Positions 46,405 through 55,221 of a stretch of 64,000 nt of DNA are shown one piece after another. The DNA comes from Anaerostipes amylophilus (GTDB lineage Bacteria; Bacillota; Clostridia; Lachnospirales; Lachnospiraceae). The position numbers were made by a program, and so were the translations under genes. Every line of letters starts with the position of its first letter. Within the stretch, counting starts at the first letter, position 1. The stretch lies in contig NZ_JAOQJG010000005.1 in the NCBI RefSeq assembly GCF_025567365.1, positions 1 through 64,000 of the forward strand. Reading direction: 5' to 3'. Below the pieces are notes generated by a model. It saw only the letters and a list, made by a program, of their open reading frames with translations, did not search any database and was not told the origin of the DNA.

Positions 46405-47152
46405 TCGCTCTGTCCTCCGGATATTCAATCTGAATTAATGTCAGTCCTTTGGCTGGAAGTTTTGGTCCTGGTGTGACTCTTTCTTTGGATGCTAAGATTT
46501 CTTTGACCCATTCTGGCTCTTTTTTACCTCTTCCGACCTCTAAAAGTGTTCCTGCCATTAATCGTACCATATTATAGAGAAAACCGCTTCCTGTGACCCT
46601 CATGGTGATATATCTGCCATTTTGTGTGACATTACATTCGTAGATTTCTCTTACATAGGATGTAACCTGGGCCTTGCTGCTGCACATGCTGATAAAACAA
46701 TGTTCTCCTAAAAAATAAGAAGCTGCCTTTTTCATTTTCTCTACATCAAGTGGTACATATACAAAATGATGGTGGCGACTCGTTACAGGATTGTCGTATC
46801 TTGCATTATAAAATGTATATTCGTATGTCTTTCTTGTATCCTGAAATCTTGGATGGTAATCTAGTGGCACTTCTTTGGAACCCTGAATGATGATATCTTC
46901 TGGAAGTCTTGCATTTAATGCTTTTGCCATCTTCTCTCCTGGAATACGGCTTTCTGTATCGAATACTGCTACATTTCCAAGGGCATGTACTCCAGAATCG
47001 GTTCTGCTGGCTCCGATGACTTTGATATCTTCTCCTGTAAGTTCTGAAATATGCTTATTTAAAACACCTTCGATCGTAATCTCATTTGGCTGTACCTGCC
47101 ATCCGCAATAATTTGTTCCATCGTAGGCTACGACTAATTTCACTCGTTTCAT
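46394..47152 (-). CDS. truA: tRNA pseudouridine synthase A
   Basis: TruA makes pseudouridine at positions 38-40 of tRNA anticodon stems. The 252-residue enzyme has the catalytic aspartate in ASRTDSGVHALGNV near residues 50-62, plus YDGTNYCGWQ and FLYNMVRLMAGTLLEVG. GGAGGTAAGACACG precedes the ATG. It is 6 nt after ecfT, in the usual Firmicute order ecfA1-ecfA2-ecfT-truA. Confidence 0.96.
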   Translation of the reverse strand: MKRVKLVVAYDGTNYCGWQVQPNEITIEGVLNKHISELTGEDIKVIGASRTDSGVHALGNVAVFDTESRIPGEKMAKALNARLPEDIIIQGSKEVPLDYHPRFQDTRKTYEYTFYNARYDNPVTSRHHHFVYVPLDVEKMKKAASYFLGEHCFISMCSSKAQVTSYVREIYECNVTQNGRYITMRVTGSGFLYNMVRLMAGTLLEVGRGKKEPEWVKEILASKERVTPGPKLPAKGLTLIQIEYPEDRANAE

Positions 47153-47158
47153 CGTGTC

Positions 47159-47968
47159 TTACCTCCATGGACTAAAAAAAGATAAATAGATCATCACTGC
47201 TAAAAATGCAAATAGGAAAATGTATGCCATTTTATCTCTTTTTTCATATTTTAATGGTTTTAATTTGGTTCTTCCAACTCCGCCATGATAACAACGAGAT
47301 TCCATTGCCATCGCAAGGTCATTGGCTCTTCGGATTGCCGCAACAAACAGAGGTACGATGATCGGTACCATACTTTTCACTCGTTTTAAAAGTCCTCCAG
47401 ATTCAAAATCAATTCCCCTGGCTGTCTGGGCTTTCATGATCTTTTCTAATTCCTCAGTCAAAATTGGAATAAATCTTAAGGCAATTGACATCATCATTGC
47501 AATCTCGTGAACTGGCACTCCGATCTTATTTAAAAATCCTAAGGATTTGTCCAATCCGTCTGTCAGCTCATTTGGTGTTGTTGTAAATGTCAGTAAGGAT
47601 GTTCCTAAAACTAACATGATCAGACGACTTCCTAGATAGATCGTTGTCCTGATTCCTTCCGCAGAAATGGATATGATCCAAAACTGGATCACTGGCTTTC
47701 CTGGAATAAATAGCATATTGATCATCACAGAGAACAACAAGATCACTGCAATTGCTTTGAGTCCTCTTAAAATATATTTTACTGGTACTTTTGATATCTT
47801 GATCGTTAAAACTAAAAATAGCAGTGACATCACATAAGTTGCAGGTGATTTATGCATAAATAATGTAATGACATAGATCAAGACTGCAAATAATTTCACT
47901 CTCGGATCTAATCTGTGGATCAGAGAGTCTTCTTTATAGTATTGTCCAATTGTTATATCTTTGAGCAT
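47159..47968 (-). CDS. ecfT: ECF transporter transmembrane protein EcfT
   Basis: EcfT couples the two ATPases to vitamin-binding S components. The 269-residue protein has several membrane segments and the coupling motifs ARGIDFE and, near the C-terminus, RRANDLAMAMESR (Ala-Arg-type motifs). The start ATG lies 1 nt past the ecfA2 stop. No S component gene is nearby, so this is a shared group II ECF module serving several vitamins. Confidence 0.93.
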   Translation of the reverse strand: MLKDITIGQYYKEDSLIHRLDPRVKLFAVLIYVITLFMHKSPATYVMSLLFLVLTIKISKVPVKYILRGLKAIAVILLFSVMINMLFIPGKPVIQFWIISISAEGIRTTIYLGSRLIMLVLGTSLLTFTTTPNELTDGLDKSLGFLNKIGVPVHEIAMMMSIALRFIPILTEELEKIMKAQTARGIDFESGGLLKRVKSMVPIIVPLFVAAIRRANDLAMAMESRCYHGGVGRTKLKPLKYEKRDKMAYIFLFAFLAVMIYLSFFSPWR

Positions 47969-47969
47969 T

Positions 47970-48830
47970 TTATTTTCCTCTCAGTTCCTTTAATCCTTGT
48001 ATGATCGCGCCTTTTGTTTCTTCTAATGTCAGTAAGTCTCTTTGAATTGGAAAACCTCTGTCTGCAAGTTCTTCGCATACCTGACGATAAAATGGTACAG
48101 CAAGTCCTGCCGCTTCCAATTCTTTCTTATGAGAAAATACTTCTTTTTTATCTCCTTCATACATGACCTGACCATGATTCATAACAATAACTCTCTGTGC
48201 ATAATCTGCAACATCCTCCATGCTATGAGAGACTAAGATGATCGTGATCTTCTTTTCTTCATGAAGTTTCTTTAAGAGATTTAATATCTGATCTTTTCCG
48301 ACTGGATCTAATCCTGCAGTTGGCTCATCAAGAATAAAGTATTCTGGTTCCATTGCAAGAATTCCTGCGATCGCTACTCTTCGTTTCTGCCCACCTGATA
48401 ACTCAAATGGAGATTTCTCATATAGTTTTTCTGGTAATCCGACATCTTTTAAACATTTAATAGCTATTTCTTTGGCTTCTTCTTTTGTCTTACCAAAGTT
48501 CATTGGTCCAAAACATACATCATCCAAGATTGTTGTCTCAAACAACTGATGTTCTGGATACTGGAAGCAGATTCCAACTTTCCCTCGAAGTTCCCGTAAT
48601 GGATATCCATCTGCATAGATATCTTCATCATCAAAATAAATCTTTCCTGATGTTGGGCGGATCAGACCATTGAGATGCTGAATCAGTGTTGACTTTCCAG
48701 AGCCTGTATGGCCGATCACTGCGATAAATTCTTCTTTTTTTATTTCTAAATTTACATCTTTTAATGCATAATTCTTCTTACTGGAATTATCTTCATATGC
48801 GTAACTTACATGTTCTAAACGAATTGACAT
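47970..48830 (-). CDS. ecfA2: ECF transporter ATPase EcfA2
   Basis: This ABC ATPase has Walker A GHTGSGKST, the Q-loop FQYPEHQLFE, signature ELSGGQKRR and Walker B FILDEPTAGLDP. The ATG at 48830 (MSIRLEHVSYAYE) preceded by GGTGGAAG gives 286 residues; it overlaps ecfA1 by 16 nt. The longer frame adds 24 residues read from the ecfA1 end. It pairs with EcfA1 beneath EcfT. Confidence 0.94.
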   Translation of the reverse strand: MSIRLEHVSYAYEDNSSKKNYALKDVNLEIKKEEFIAVIGHTGSGKSTLIQHLNGLIRPTSGKIYFDDEDIYADGYPLRELRGKVGICFQYPEHQLFETTILDDVCFGPMNFGKTKEEAKEIAIKCLKDVGLPEKLYEKSPFELSGGQKRRVAIAGILAMEPEYFILDEPTAGLDPVGKDQILNLLKKLHEEKKITIILVSHSMEDVADYAQRVIVMNHGQVMYEGDKKEVFSHKKELEAAGLAVPFYRQVCEELADRGFPIQRDLLTLEETKGAIIQGLKELRGK

Positions 48831-49666
48831 AATTCTTCCACCAGCTCTTCCTTTGTTGTGATCGTATCCGACAAGTTGACACCTTCTTTTTTGAGTTCCC
48901 ATGCAAGTTCAGTTGCGTATGGAACTTCCAGACCTAACGCTTTCATCTCATCGACTCTTGAAAAGATTTCTTTTGGTTTTCCATCCATAACAATCTTACC
49001 CTGATCCATCACAATGATGCGGTCAGCTAAAATCACTTCTTCCATATGATGAGTTACCATAAGAATCGTGATATTCTTTTCTTTATTCAATGCTTTGACA
49101 AGTGATAAAACATGTCTGCGGCCTTCTGGGTCTAACATGGCTGTGGGTTCATCTAATACGATACATTCTGGTTCCATTGCCATGATTCCTGCGATCGCTA
49201 CTCTTTGCTTCTGTCCTCCTGAGAGGTGATTGGGACTTGCTTCTTTGTAGGCCATCATTCCTACGCCTGTCAAAGCTGCTGTAATCCTTGTCCAGATATC
49301 TTTTGGTTCGACTCCAAGATTCTCTGGACCAAAGGCTGTATCTTCTTCGACAGTCGTTCCTACGATCTGGTTATCTGGATTCTGAAAGACGATTCCTGCA
49401 CTTTGTCTGACATTTAAAAGTGTACTTTCATCTTTTGTATCCATCCCTTTAATATAGACTGCTCCTTCTGTTGGCATTAACAATCCGTTGATGTGTTTTG
49501 CAAGAGATGATTTACCAGAACCATTCTTTCCAAGGATTGCTACAAATTCCCCCTTCTCGACATTGATATCAATATGATCGATCGCTGCAATCTCTTGTTT
49601 GTCTTCTTCTGTATCTCCATAAGTCACATATTTGTGAACTAAGTCTTTGATTTTTAGTATGGACAT
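48815..49666 (-). CDS. ecfA1: ECF transporter ATPase EcfA1
   Basis: The first ATPase of the ECF module has Walker A GKNGSGKSS, Q-loop FQNPDNQIVG, signature HLSGGQKQR and Walker B IVLDEPTAMLDPEG. The Q-loop form FQNPDNQ is typical of EcfA1. The ATG at 49666 with GGAGGATATTT gives 283 residues. It is the first gene of ecfA1-ecfA2-ecfT-truA-AEC and starts about 135 nt after the rplQ terminator. Confidence 0.94.
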   Translation of the reverse strand: MSILKIKDLVHKYVTYGDTEEDKQEIAAIDHIDINVEKGEFVAILGKNGSGKSSLAKHINGLLMPTEGAVYIKGMDTKDESTLLNVRQSAGIVFQNPDNQIVGTTVEEDTAFGPENLGVEPKDIWTRITAALTGVGMMAYKEASPNHLSGGQKQRVAIAGIMAMEPECIVLDEPTAMLDPEGRRHVLSLVKALNKEKNITILMVTHHMEEVILADRIIVMDQGKIVMDGKPKEIFSRVDEMKALGLEVPYATELAWELKKEGVNLSDTITTKEELVEELCQFV

Positions 49667-49801
49667 AAATATCCTCCAATCTGATTTTTGGCTTTTATTT
49701 CTTAAACCTATTTCAAGCCATAATAATGTTAGTATAGTATACCTTGGAAGCGGACGCAAGATTTCATAAGTGATTCCCTAGGATTTTCCTATAGAATAAA
49801 G

Positions 49802-49841
49802 AAAAGTCTTATCCCGGTGGTTCCGAGATAAGACCTCTTTG
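49802..49841 (-). terminator. Intrinsic terminator after rplQ
   Basis: On the minus strand the stem GTCTTATCTCGG/CCGGGATAAGAC with a short AACCA loop is followed by TTTTC. It lies about 55 nt after the rplQ stop and ends the long ribosomal/alpha transcript. Confidence 0.88.
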
Positions 49842-49893
49842 TTGTTGTTGTCGATTTGGAATTTAAATAATATAGTCAGTACTGAACTGTTGA

Positions 49894-50430
49894 TTAAACT
49901 AATTCAAGTACTACTTTTAATGCTGCATCACCTTTACGCTGAGCAATCTTAACGATTCTTGTGTAACCACCGTTACGTTCTGCATATTTTGGTGCATACT
50001 CGTCGAATAACTTAGCTGTTAAATCAACTTTCTTTGTATTAGCTTTCTTACCAGCTGCTGCTGTAGGAACTTCTGTTACAGGATATAATACCTTTAACAT
50101 CTGTCTTCTTGCATGTAAGCGGGATGGTAAATCTTTTTTGATTTCTTTCTGAACTGTTTCATAAACAGTAACTTTCTTACCATCTACAACTTCTTTCACG
50201 CGTTTTCCGTTTTCATCTTTTTTAGCAACTTTAGCGTCAACTGTAACTGTTTCAAAGTTGTCTTTTTCTCTTACAGCTAAAGCGATAAGTTTTTCAGCTA
50301 CCTTGCGGATTTCTTTTGCTTTTGCTTCAGTTGTAATGATTTTTCCATGATGTAACAGATTTGTTACTTCTGCACGGATCAGTGCTTTTCTCTGGGAAGC
50401 TGATCTTCCTAATTTTCTATATTTTGCCAT
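49894..50430 (-). CDS. rplQ: 50S ribosomal protein L17 (with internal insertion)
   Basis: L17 lies near the 50S exit tunnel. The N-terminal KYRKLGRSASQRKALIRAEV and C-terminal GGYTRIVKIAQRKGDAALKV are typical. The 178-residue length exceeds the common 113-130; about 50 extra charged residues lie roughly at 60-110 (KDENGKRVKEVVDGKK). Such insertions occur in related Clostridia. AGGAGGTCATTATA precedes the ATG. Confidence 0.95.
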   Translation of the reverse strand: MAKYRKLGRSASQRKALIRAEVTNLLHHGKIITTEAKAKEIRKVAEKLIALAVREKDNFETVTVDAKVAKKDENGKRVKEVVDGKKVTVYETVQKEIKKDLPSRLHARRQMLKVLYPVTEVPTAAAGKKANTKKVDLTAKLFDEYAPKYAERNGGYTRIVKIAQRKGDAALKVVLELV

Positions 50431-50496
50431 TATAATGACCTCCTGTGTTTTTTCGCCTTGCTTACTTATTCCTTCAGCCTAGGCGGGTCTTGGTTT

Positions 50497-51453
50497 CTAT
50501 TCTTCTCCTGAACTTAGGGATAATCCTAATTCACTTAATTTAGCTAAAACTTCTTCTAATGATTTACGTCCTAAGTTACGAACTTTCATCATATCTTCAG
50601 AAGTTTTATTTGTTAATTCTTCTACTGTATTGATGCCAGCTCTCTTTAAGCAGTTGTAAGAACGAACTGATAATTCTAATTCGTCAATGCTCATTTCAAG
50701 AACTTTTTCTTTTTCGTCGTCTTCTTTTTCTACCATGACTTCTGCTGTCTTGGCATTCTCAGAAAGATCAACGAATAAGTTTAAGTGCTCGCATAATACT
50801 TTCGCTGCTAAACTTACAGACTCATCTGGTGTTAATGTTCCGTTTGTGAATACATCTAATGTTAATTTGTCATAATCTGTGATCTGACCTACACGAGTAT
50901 TCTCAACTTTTAAGTTTACACGTTCTACTGGTGTGTAAATTGCATCAACAGCGATCTCATCGATTGCTTTTCCTTCTTTGTCTGCTTTGTCTGCGCCTAC
51001 ATATCCGCGTCCGTTTGTGATTGTAAGCTCCATATCCAGTTTGCTGCTGTCATCACTTAATGTTGCGATCACAAGCTCTGGATTTAAGATTTCGATATCA
51101 CTGTCCGCTTTAATATCTCCGGCAGTTACTACACCCTTTCCTGAAAACTCGATATAAGCCTGCTTTGTTTCAGCGGATGAGCTGTTGTTTTTAATTGCCA
51201 GAGATTTGATATTCATGATGATCTCAGGTACATCTTCCTTAACTCCCGGGATGGAACTGAATTCATGCAGAACACCTTTGATCTTTACTGAACTTACTGC
51301 TGCACCTGGCAGAGAAGAAAGCATGATACGTCTTAAGGAATTTCCTAAAGTTGTACCATAACCTCTTTCCAAAGGTTCCACAACAAAGCGTCCAAAACGG
51401 TTATCTTCTGAAATCTCATTAATCTCAATATTTGGTTTTTCAAATTCAAACAT
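50497..51453 (-). CDS. rpoA: DNA-directed RNA polymerase alpha subunit
   Basis: The alpha subunit dimer nucleates RNA polymerase assembly. The 318-residue protein has the N-terminal ERGYGTTLGNSLRRIMLSS and the C-terminal DNA-binding domain (ELSVRSYNCLKRAGINTVEE, then MKVRNLGRKSLEEV). AAAAGGAGGGCACGT precedes the ATG. It lies between rpsD and rplQ in the alpha operon. Confidence 0.98.
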   Translation of the reverse strand: MFEFEKPNIEINEISEDNRFGRFVVEPLERGYGTTLGNSLRRIMLSSLPGAAVSSVKIKGVLHEFSSIPGVKEDVPEIIMNIKSLAIKNNSSSAETKQAYIEFSGKGVVTAGDIKADSDIEILNPELVIATLSDDSSKLDMELTITNGRGYVGADKADKEGKAIDEIAVDAIYTPVERVNLKVENTRVGQITDYDKLTLDVFTNGTLTPDESVSLAAKVLCEHLNLFVDLSENAKTAEVMVEKEDDEKEKVLEMSIDELELSVRSYNCLKRAGINTVEELTNKTSEDMMKVRNLGRKSLEEVLAKLSELGLSLSSGEE

Positions 51454-51492
51454 ACGTGCCCTCCTTTTGGCTTAGGTTTAACTTGAGGGTTA

Positions 51493-52086
51493 TTATTTAG
51501 AATATAACTCGACGATTAATGTTTCGTTAACTGGTACGTCGATTTCATCTCTAGATGGAAGTTCTTTTACAGTTCCTGTAAAGTTATCATGATCTGCTTC
51601 TAACCATGAAGGGATCATTCTTCCTTCTGTTACTTCTAAGATCTCTTTGTATCTTGGAGATGTTCTGTGTTTTTCTTTAATTTCGATAACGTCCCCAGCT
51701 TTTACCTGGTAAGAAGGAATGTTAACCTGTTTTCCATTAACTAATACATGTTTATGGTCAACGATCTGTCTGCATTCTTTTCTTGTTCTTCCGTATCCTA
51801 AACGGAATAATACGTTATCTAAACGAAGCTCTAATAATGTCATCAGGTTTGTACCAGTCTGACCTTTCATTCTTTCTGCTTTTGCATAGTAGTTACGGAA
51901 AGGTTTTTCTAATACACCATAGATGAATTTAGCTTTCTGTTTTTCGCAAAGCTGAAGTCCGTATTCACTTTTCTTTCTGTTTGATCTATTTAAACTTCTG
52001 TTTGATTTTTTATCAATTCCTAAAAAGACAGGATCTAAACCTAAGGATCTGCATCTCTTTAAGACTGGAGTTCTATCTACTGCCAT
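51493..52086 (-). CDS. rpsD: 30S ribosomal protein S4
   Basis: S4 nucleates 30S assembly by binding 16S rRNA. The 197-residue protein has KCRSLGLDP-like N-terminus (RCRSLGLDPVFLG), a NLMTLLELRLDNVLFRLGYG central part and the S4 RNA-binding fold (RQIVDHKHVLVNGKQVNIPS). The N-terminal zinc-type cysteines are largely absent (C- form). AGGAGGATAATTAAAG precedes the ATG. Confidence 0.97.
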   Translation of the reverse strand: MAVDRTPVLKRCRSLGLDPVFLGIDKKSNRSLNRSNRKKSEYGLQLCEKQKAKFIYGVLEKPFRNYYAKAERMKGQTGTNLMTLLELRLDNVLFRLGYGRTRKECRQIVDHKHVLVNGKQVNIPSYQVKAGDVIEIKEKHRTSPRYKEILEVTEGRMIPSWLEADHDNFTGTVKELPSRDEIDVPVNETLIVELYSK

Positions 52087-52106
52087 CTTTAATTATCCTC
52101 CTATAA

Positions 52107-52499
52107 TTAGACTCTTCTACGTTTTGGTGGGCGACATCCATTATGTGGAACAGGTGTTACATCGCTGATGCTTGTAACTTCTAATCCTGCTGCTGATAAA
52201 GCACGGATTGCTGCTTCTCTTCCTGATCCTGGACCTTTAACCATTACATCTACTGATTTTAATCCATGCACTAATGCTGCTTTTGTTGCAGTTTCAGCTG
52301 CCATCTGAGCTGCATATGGTGTAGATTTTTTGGATCCTCTGAATCCTAATCCACCTGCACTTGCCCAAGAAAGAGCATTTCCCTGTGCATCTGTTAATGT
52401 AACGATTGTATTATTAAAAGATGACTGAATATGTGCCTGTCCGTGCTGTACATTCTTCTTTACACGTTTTTTTGCACTTTTCTTTGTAACTTTAGCCAT
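52107..52499 (-). CDS. rpsK: 30S ribosomal protein S11
   Basis: S11 is located on the platform of the 30S subunit. The 130-residue sequence has NNTIVTLTDAQGNALSWASA, KGPGSGREAAIRAL and the ending CRPPKRRRV. It follows rpsM after a 122-nt gap with two hairpins, and GAAAGGTATACGTAATT precedes the ATG. Confidence 0.97.
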   Translation of the reverse strand: MAKVTKKSAKKRVKKNVQHGQAHIQSSFNNTIVTLTDAQGNALSWASAGGLGFRGSKKSTPYAAQMAAETATKAALVHGLKSVDVMVKGPGSGREAAIRALSAAGLEVTSISDVTPVPHNGCRPPKRRRV

Positions 52500-52569
52500 A
52501 ATTACGTATACCTTTCTTTCTTCATTTCAATTCCAAAAAGATTGCCGATACTGCAAATCTTATGCTATT

Positions 52570-52619
52570 CCGGACTGTCCATACAGCCGGGTGTGTCATA
52601 ACACTACAAATCTAGTGTT
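52570..52619 (-). other. Two hairpins between rpsM and rpsK
   Basis: On the minus strand AACACTA/TAGTGTT (52600-52619) directly follows the rpsM stop. Next comes CCGGCTGT-atgg-ACAGTCCGG (52570-52590). Neither has a clear T-run, so they are more likely processing, stability or translational control elements than terminators. Confidence 0.55.
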
Positions 52620-52621
52620 TA

Positions 52622-52990
52622 TTATTTCTTCTTGTTAGCTACTGTTTTCTTAGGACCTTTACGTGTTCTTGCGTTTGTTTTTGTTTTCTGTCCACGGCAA
52701 GGAAGTCCCTGTCTATGACGTTTTCCTCTGTAGCATCCAATTTCTTTTAATCTCTTAATGTTAAGAGCGATTTCTCTTCTTAAATCACCTTCTACAACCT
52801 GTGTATCATTGATGACTGCACTGATTCTTTTAACTTCATCATCAGTTAAGTCGCGTACACGAGTATCAGGATCAACATTTGCCTCTGCCAAAATACGTTT
52901 TGCGCTTGAAAGACCGATTCCATAAATATAAGTAAGACCAATCTCTACACGCTTTTCTCTTGGTAAATCAACACCTGAAATACGAGCCAT
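52622..52990 (-). CDS. rpsM: 30S ribosomal protein S13
   Basis: S13 sits in the head of the 30S subunit and touches 50S. The 122-residue protein has ARISGVDLPREKRVEIGLTY and the C-terminal RGLPC-type tail RHRQGLPCRGQKTKTNARTR. GGAGGAAAGAAAAAC precedes the ATG. Upstream is an unusually long leader. Confidence 0.97.
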   Translation of the reverse strand: MARISGVDLPREKRVEIGLTYIYGIGLSSAKRILAEANVDPDTRVRDLTDDEVKRISAVINDTQVVEGDLRREIALNIKRLKEIGCYRGKRHRQGLPCRGQKTKTNARTRKGPKKTVANKKK

Positions 52991-53264
52991 GTTTTTCTTT
53001 CCTCCAAAATAAATAATTACTTGTCTATTAAGGGCAATCCATATATCCGCAGTACGGTGAAATGATATATATGTCTCTTCCTCAAATTATCTTTCTATCT
53101 ATAAATAATCAGTATGAGCGTACCTGTACTCACACTGCAGCCGCCTAAATTATGCGTGTGTATCTCTACACATCACAAAATACACCTCTAAACTGTTCTT
53201 GCAGTAAATAGGTGAATACACAACAAACCAAGGGTTATTGCGATATTCTTATCGAACGTCGTAA
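52991..53264 (-). other. Long leader between rpmJ and rpsM
   Basis: About 270 bp without a gene, where 15-50 bp is usual. A hairpin with CAGTGTGAG/CTCATACTG arms (one G-T pair) lies at 53110-53137, and ATGTGTA/TACACAC-type repeats lie nearby. It may be a regulatory leader for rpsM-rpsK-rpsD-rpoA-rplQ. No coding frame is convincing. Confidence 0.4.
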
Positions 53265-53378
53265 TTATCCCTGTCTCTGTTTGTGTTTTGGATTCTCACA
53301 GATTACTCTGACAGATCCTTTTCTCTTGATAACCTTGCATTTTTCGCAAATTGGTTTTACAGATGCTCTAACCTTCAC
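53265..53378 (-). CDS. rpmJ: 50S ribosomal protein L36
   Basis: A 37-residue frame reads MKVRASVKPICEKCKVIKRK followed by GSVRVICENPKHKQRQG, the zinc-ribbon L36 with ligands CxxC, C and H. It starts with GTG, with AAGGAGATATTCAA upstream. It lies in its normal place between infA and rpsM and is too short for many gene finders. Coordinates may be off by 2 nt. Confidence 0.93.
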   Translation of the reverse strand: MKVRASVKPICEKCKVIKRKGSVRVICENPKHKQRQG

Positions 53379-53456
53379 TTGAATATCTCCTTTCAAAAAA
53401 CGTTCGGGTATGATTATATCATCATATTCTGAATATTTCAAGACTTTTTTCTAAAT

Positions 53457-53675
53457 TTATTTGTCTCTCCAGATAATTCTTCCTTTTGATAAATCATATG
53501 GTGATAATGCCAATGTTACTTTGTCACCTGGTAAAATCTTGATGTAGTTCATTCTAAGCTTTCCACTAATGTGAGCTAAAATTACGTGTCCACCTTCGAT
53601 TTCTACTTTGAACATAGCGTTTGGTAACTTCTCTAACACTACTCCTTCTACTTCAATTGCTTCTGATTTTGCCAT
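53457..53675 (-). CDS. infA: Translation initiation factor IF-1
   Basis: IF-1 binds the 30S A site during initiation. The 72-residue protein is a single OB-fold domain: AKSEAIEVEGVVLEKLPNAM, HISGKLRMNYIKILPGDKV and the ending KGRIIWRDK. AGGAGGAGTAAA precedes the ATG, 10 nt after map. Confidence 0.97.
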   Translation of the reverse strand: MAKSEAIEVEGVVLEKLPNAMFKVEIEGGHVILAHISGKLRMNYIKILPGDKVTLALSPYDLSKGRIIWRDK

Positions 53676-53685
53676 TTTACTCCTC

Positions 53686-54441
53686 CTATTCAGACAAAGT
53701 CAATATTTCACAACCATCTTCTGTGATGACGATCGTGTTTTCATAATGTGCCGCCAGACTTCCATCTTCTGTAACAACTGTCCAGTCATCATCTAGCCAG
53801 ACGACATCATAACTACCTTCATTTACCATTGGTTCAATGGCAAGTGTCATTCCCGGTCTTAATTTCATTCCTTTTCTTCTTTGTTTGAAGTTCGGAATCT
53901 GTGGGTCTTCATGAAGATGTGTTCCAATTCCATGTCCCACCAAATCTCTGACTACGGAATATCCATTACTTTCTACATATTTCTGAATTGCTTCAGATAT
54001 GTCAAACAAATGATTTCCTGGAACTGCAAGTTTGATTCCTTCAAAGAAACTTTGTTTTGTAACTTCAATAAGTCTCTTTGCTTCTTCGGAAATATTTCCA
54101 ACAGCATGCGTTCTTGCTGCATCGGAATGATATCCTTCATGGATCAGCCCTGCATCCAGACTTACAATATCTCCATCCTGTAAAATCCGGTCTTTTCTTG
54201 GAATACCATGTACGACTTCGTCATTGACAGATACACAGATGGATGCCGGATATCCATTATAGTTTAAAAAGTTTGGTACACATCCAAGATCTCTGATCGC
54301 TTTTTCTCCAAACTGGTCAATCTCTAATGTAGAGATTCCTGGTTTTATGAAATCAGCTAGCTTATTGTGAACCTCTTCTAACATTTTTCCAGCTTCCCGC
54401 ATAAGTTTGATTTCTTTTTTTGATTTGATCGTAACTGCCAT
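53686..54441 (-). CDS. map: Methionine aminopeptidase, type I
   Basis: MAP removes the initiator methionine. The 251-residue enzyme shows the metal ligands in SLDAGLIHEGYHSDAARTHA, GHGIGTHLHEDPQIPN and AIEPMVNEGSYD. It has no N-terminal SEC-C zinc domain, so it is the short form. AAGAGGCAGACC precedes the ATG. It lies between adk and infA as in most Firmicutes. Confidence 0.97.
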   Translation of the reverse strand: MAVTIKSKKEIKLMREAGKMLEEVHNKLADFIKPGISTLEIDQFGEKAIRDLGCVPNFLNYNGYPASICVSVNDEVVHGIPRKDRILQDGDIVSLDAGLIHEGYHSDAARTHAVGNISEEAKRLIEVTKQSFFEGIKLAVPGNHLFDISEAIQKYVESNGYSVVRDLVGHGIGTHLHEDPQIPNFKQRRKGMKLRPGMTLAIEPMVNEGSYDVVWLDDDWTVVTEDGSLAAHYENTIVITEDGCEILTLSE

Positions 54442-54451
54442 GGTCTGCCTC

Positions 54452-55093
54452 TTATCCTAAAATAGATTTGATTTCTTCAAAAACAACTTTGATATCCTGT
54501 GTTCCATCAATCTCATGTAAGCTTCCTGCTTCTTTATAATGTGCGATCAATGGAGCTGTCTGTTCATGATAAACGTCCAGACGTTTTTTTACAGTTTCTG
54601 CTTTGTCGTCATCGCGAAGAACTAATTCTCCACCACACACGTCACAACAGTTTTCTTTCTTTGGAGGATTATACTGAACATGGAAGATTGCTCCACAGTC
54701 TTTACAAGATCTTCTTCCAGACATTCTGTTGATGATATTTTCATCTGGAACTTCGATATCAATTGCATATTCAATCTTTTCTCCGTCTTTTGCAAGTGCT
54801 TCATCTAATGCATTTGCTTGTGGAATTGTTCTTGGGAATCCATCTAAGATATAACCTTTTTCACAGTCATCTTTGTGGATACGATCAACAACAAGATCAC
54901 ATACAAGTTCATCTGGTACTAACAGACCTTTGTCCATGTATTCCTGTGCTTTCTTTCCAAGTTCTGTTCCTTCTTTAATGTTTGCTCTGAAAATATCACC
55001 TGTTGAGATGTGTGGAATATCGTACGCCTGTGCAATCTGTTTTGCCTGAGTACCTTTTCCAGCACCTGGAGCTCCTAACATAATAATTTTCAT
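54452..55093 (-). CDS. adk: Adenylate kinase (zinc-binding LID)
   Basis: Adk interconverts AMP, ADP and ATP. The 213-residue protein has the P-loop GAPGAGKGTQAK, the NMP-binding DGFPRTIPQA and a LID zinc site with two CxxC pairs (CKDC and CDVC, 18 residues apart). The ATG at 55093 with GGAGGATTTGTC is preferred to an upstream ATG in the gap. Two hairpins separate it from secY. Confidence 0.96.
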   Translation of the reverse strand: MKIIMLGAPGAGKGTQAKQIAQAYDIPHISTGDIFRANIKEGTELGKKAQEYMDKGLLVPDELVCDLVVDRIHKDDCEKGYILDGFPRTIPQANALDEALAKDGEKIEYAIDIEVPDENIINRMSGRRSCKDCGAIFHVQYNPPKKENCCDVCGGELVLRDDDKAETVKKRLDVYHEQTAPLIAHYKEAGSLHEIDGTQDIKVVFEEIKSILG

Positions 55094-55148
55094 GACAAAT
55101 CCTCCTTCTTGTCTTTCTTTCATTTCACCTTGTTACCATACAATCGTT

Positions 55149-55211
55149 TTTTTGTGCTTTTATAAAAACATCTAATAAAAGCACAAAAAGCTGTAGCACA
55201 AAACTACAGCT
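55149..55211 (-). terminator. Tandem interlocking hairpins between secY and adk
   Basis: On the minus strand the first hairpin is AGCTGTAG-ttttgtg-CTACAGCT followed by TTTTTG, an intrinsic terminator shape 10 nt past the secY stop. The T-run then forms the start of a second hairpin, TTTTTGTGCTTTTA/TAAAAGCACAAAAA. The two share the T-run and so compete, as in an attenuator. Confidence 0.65.
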
Positions 55212-55221
55212 TTTCTTATAG

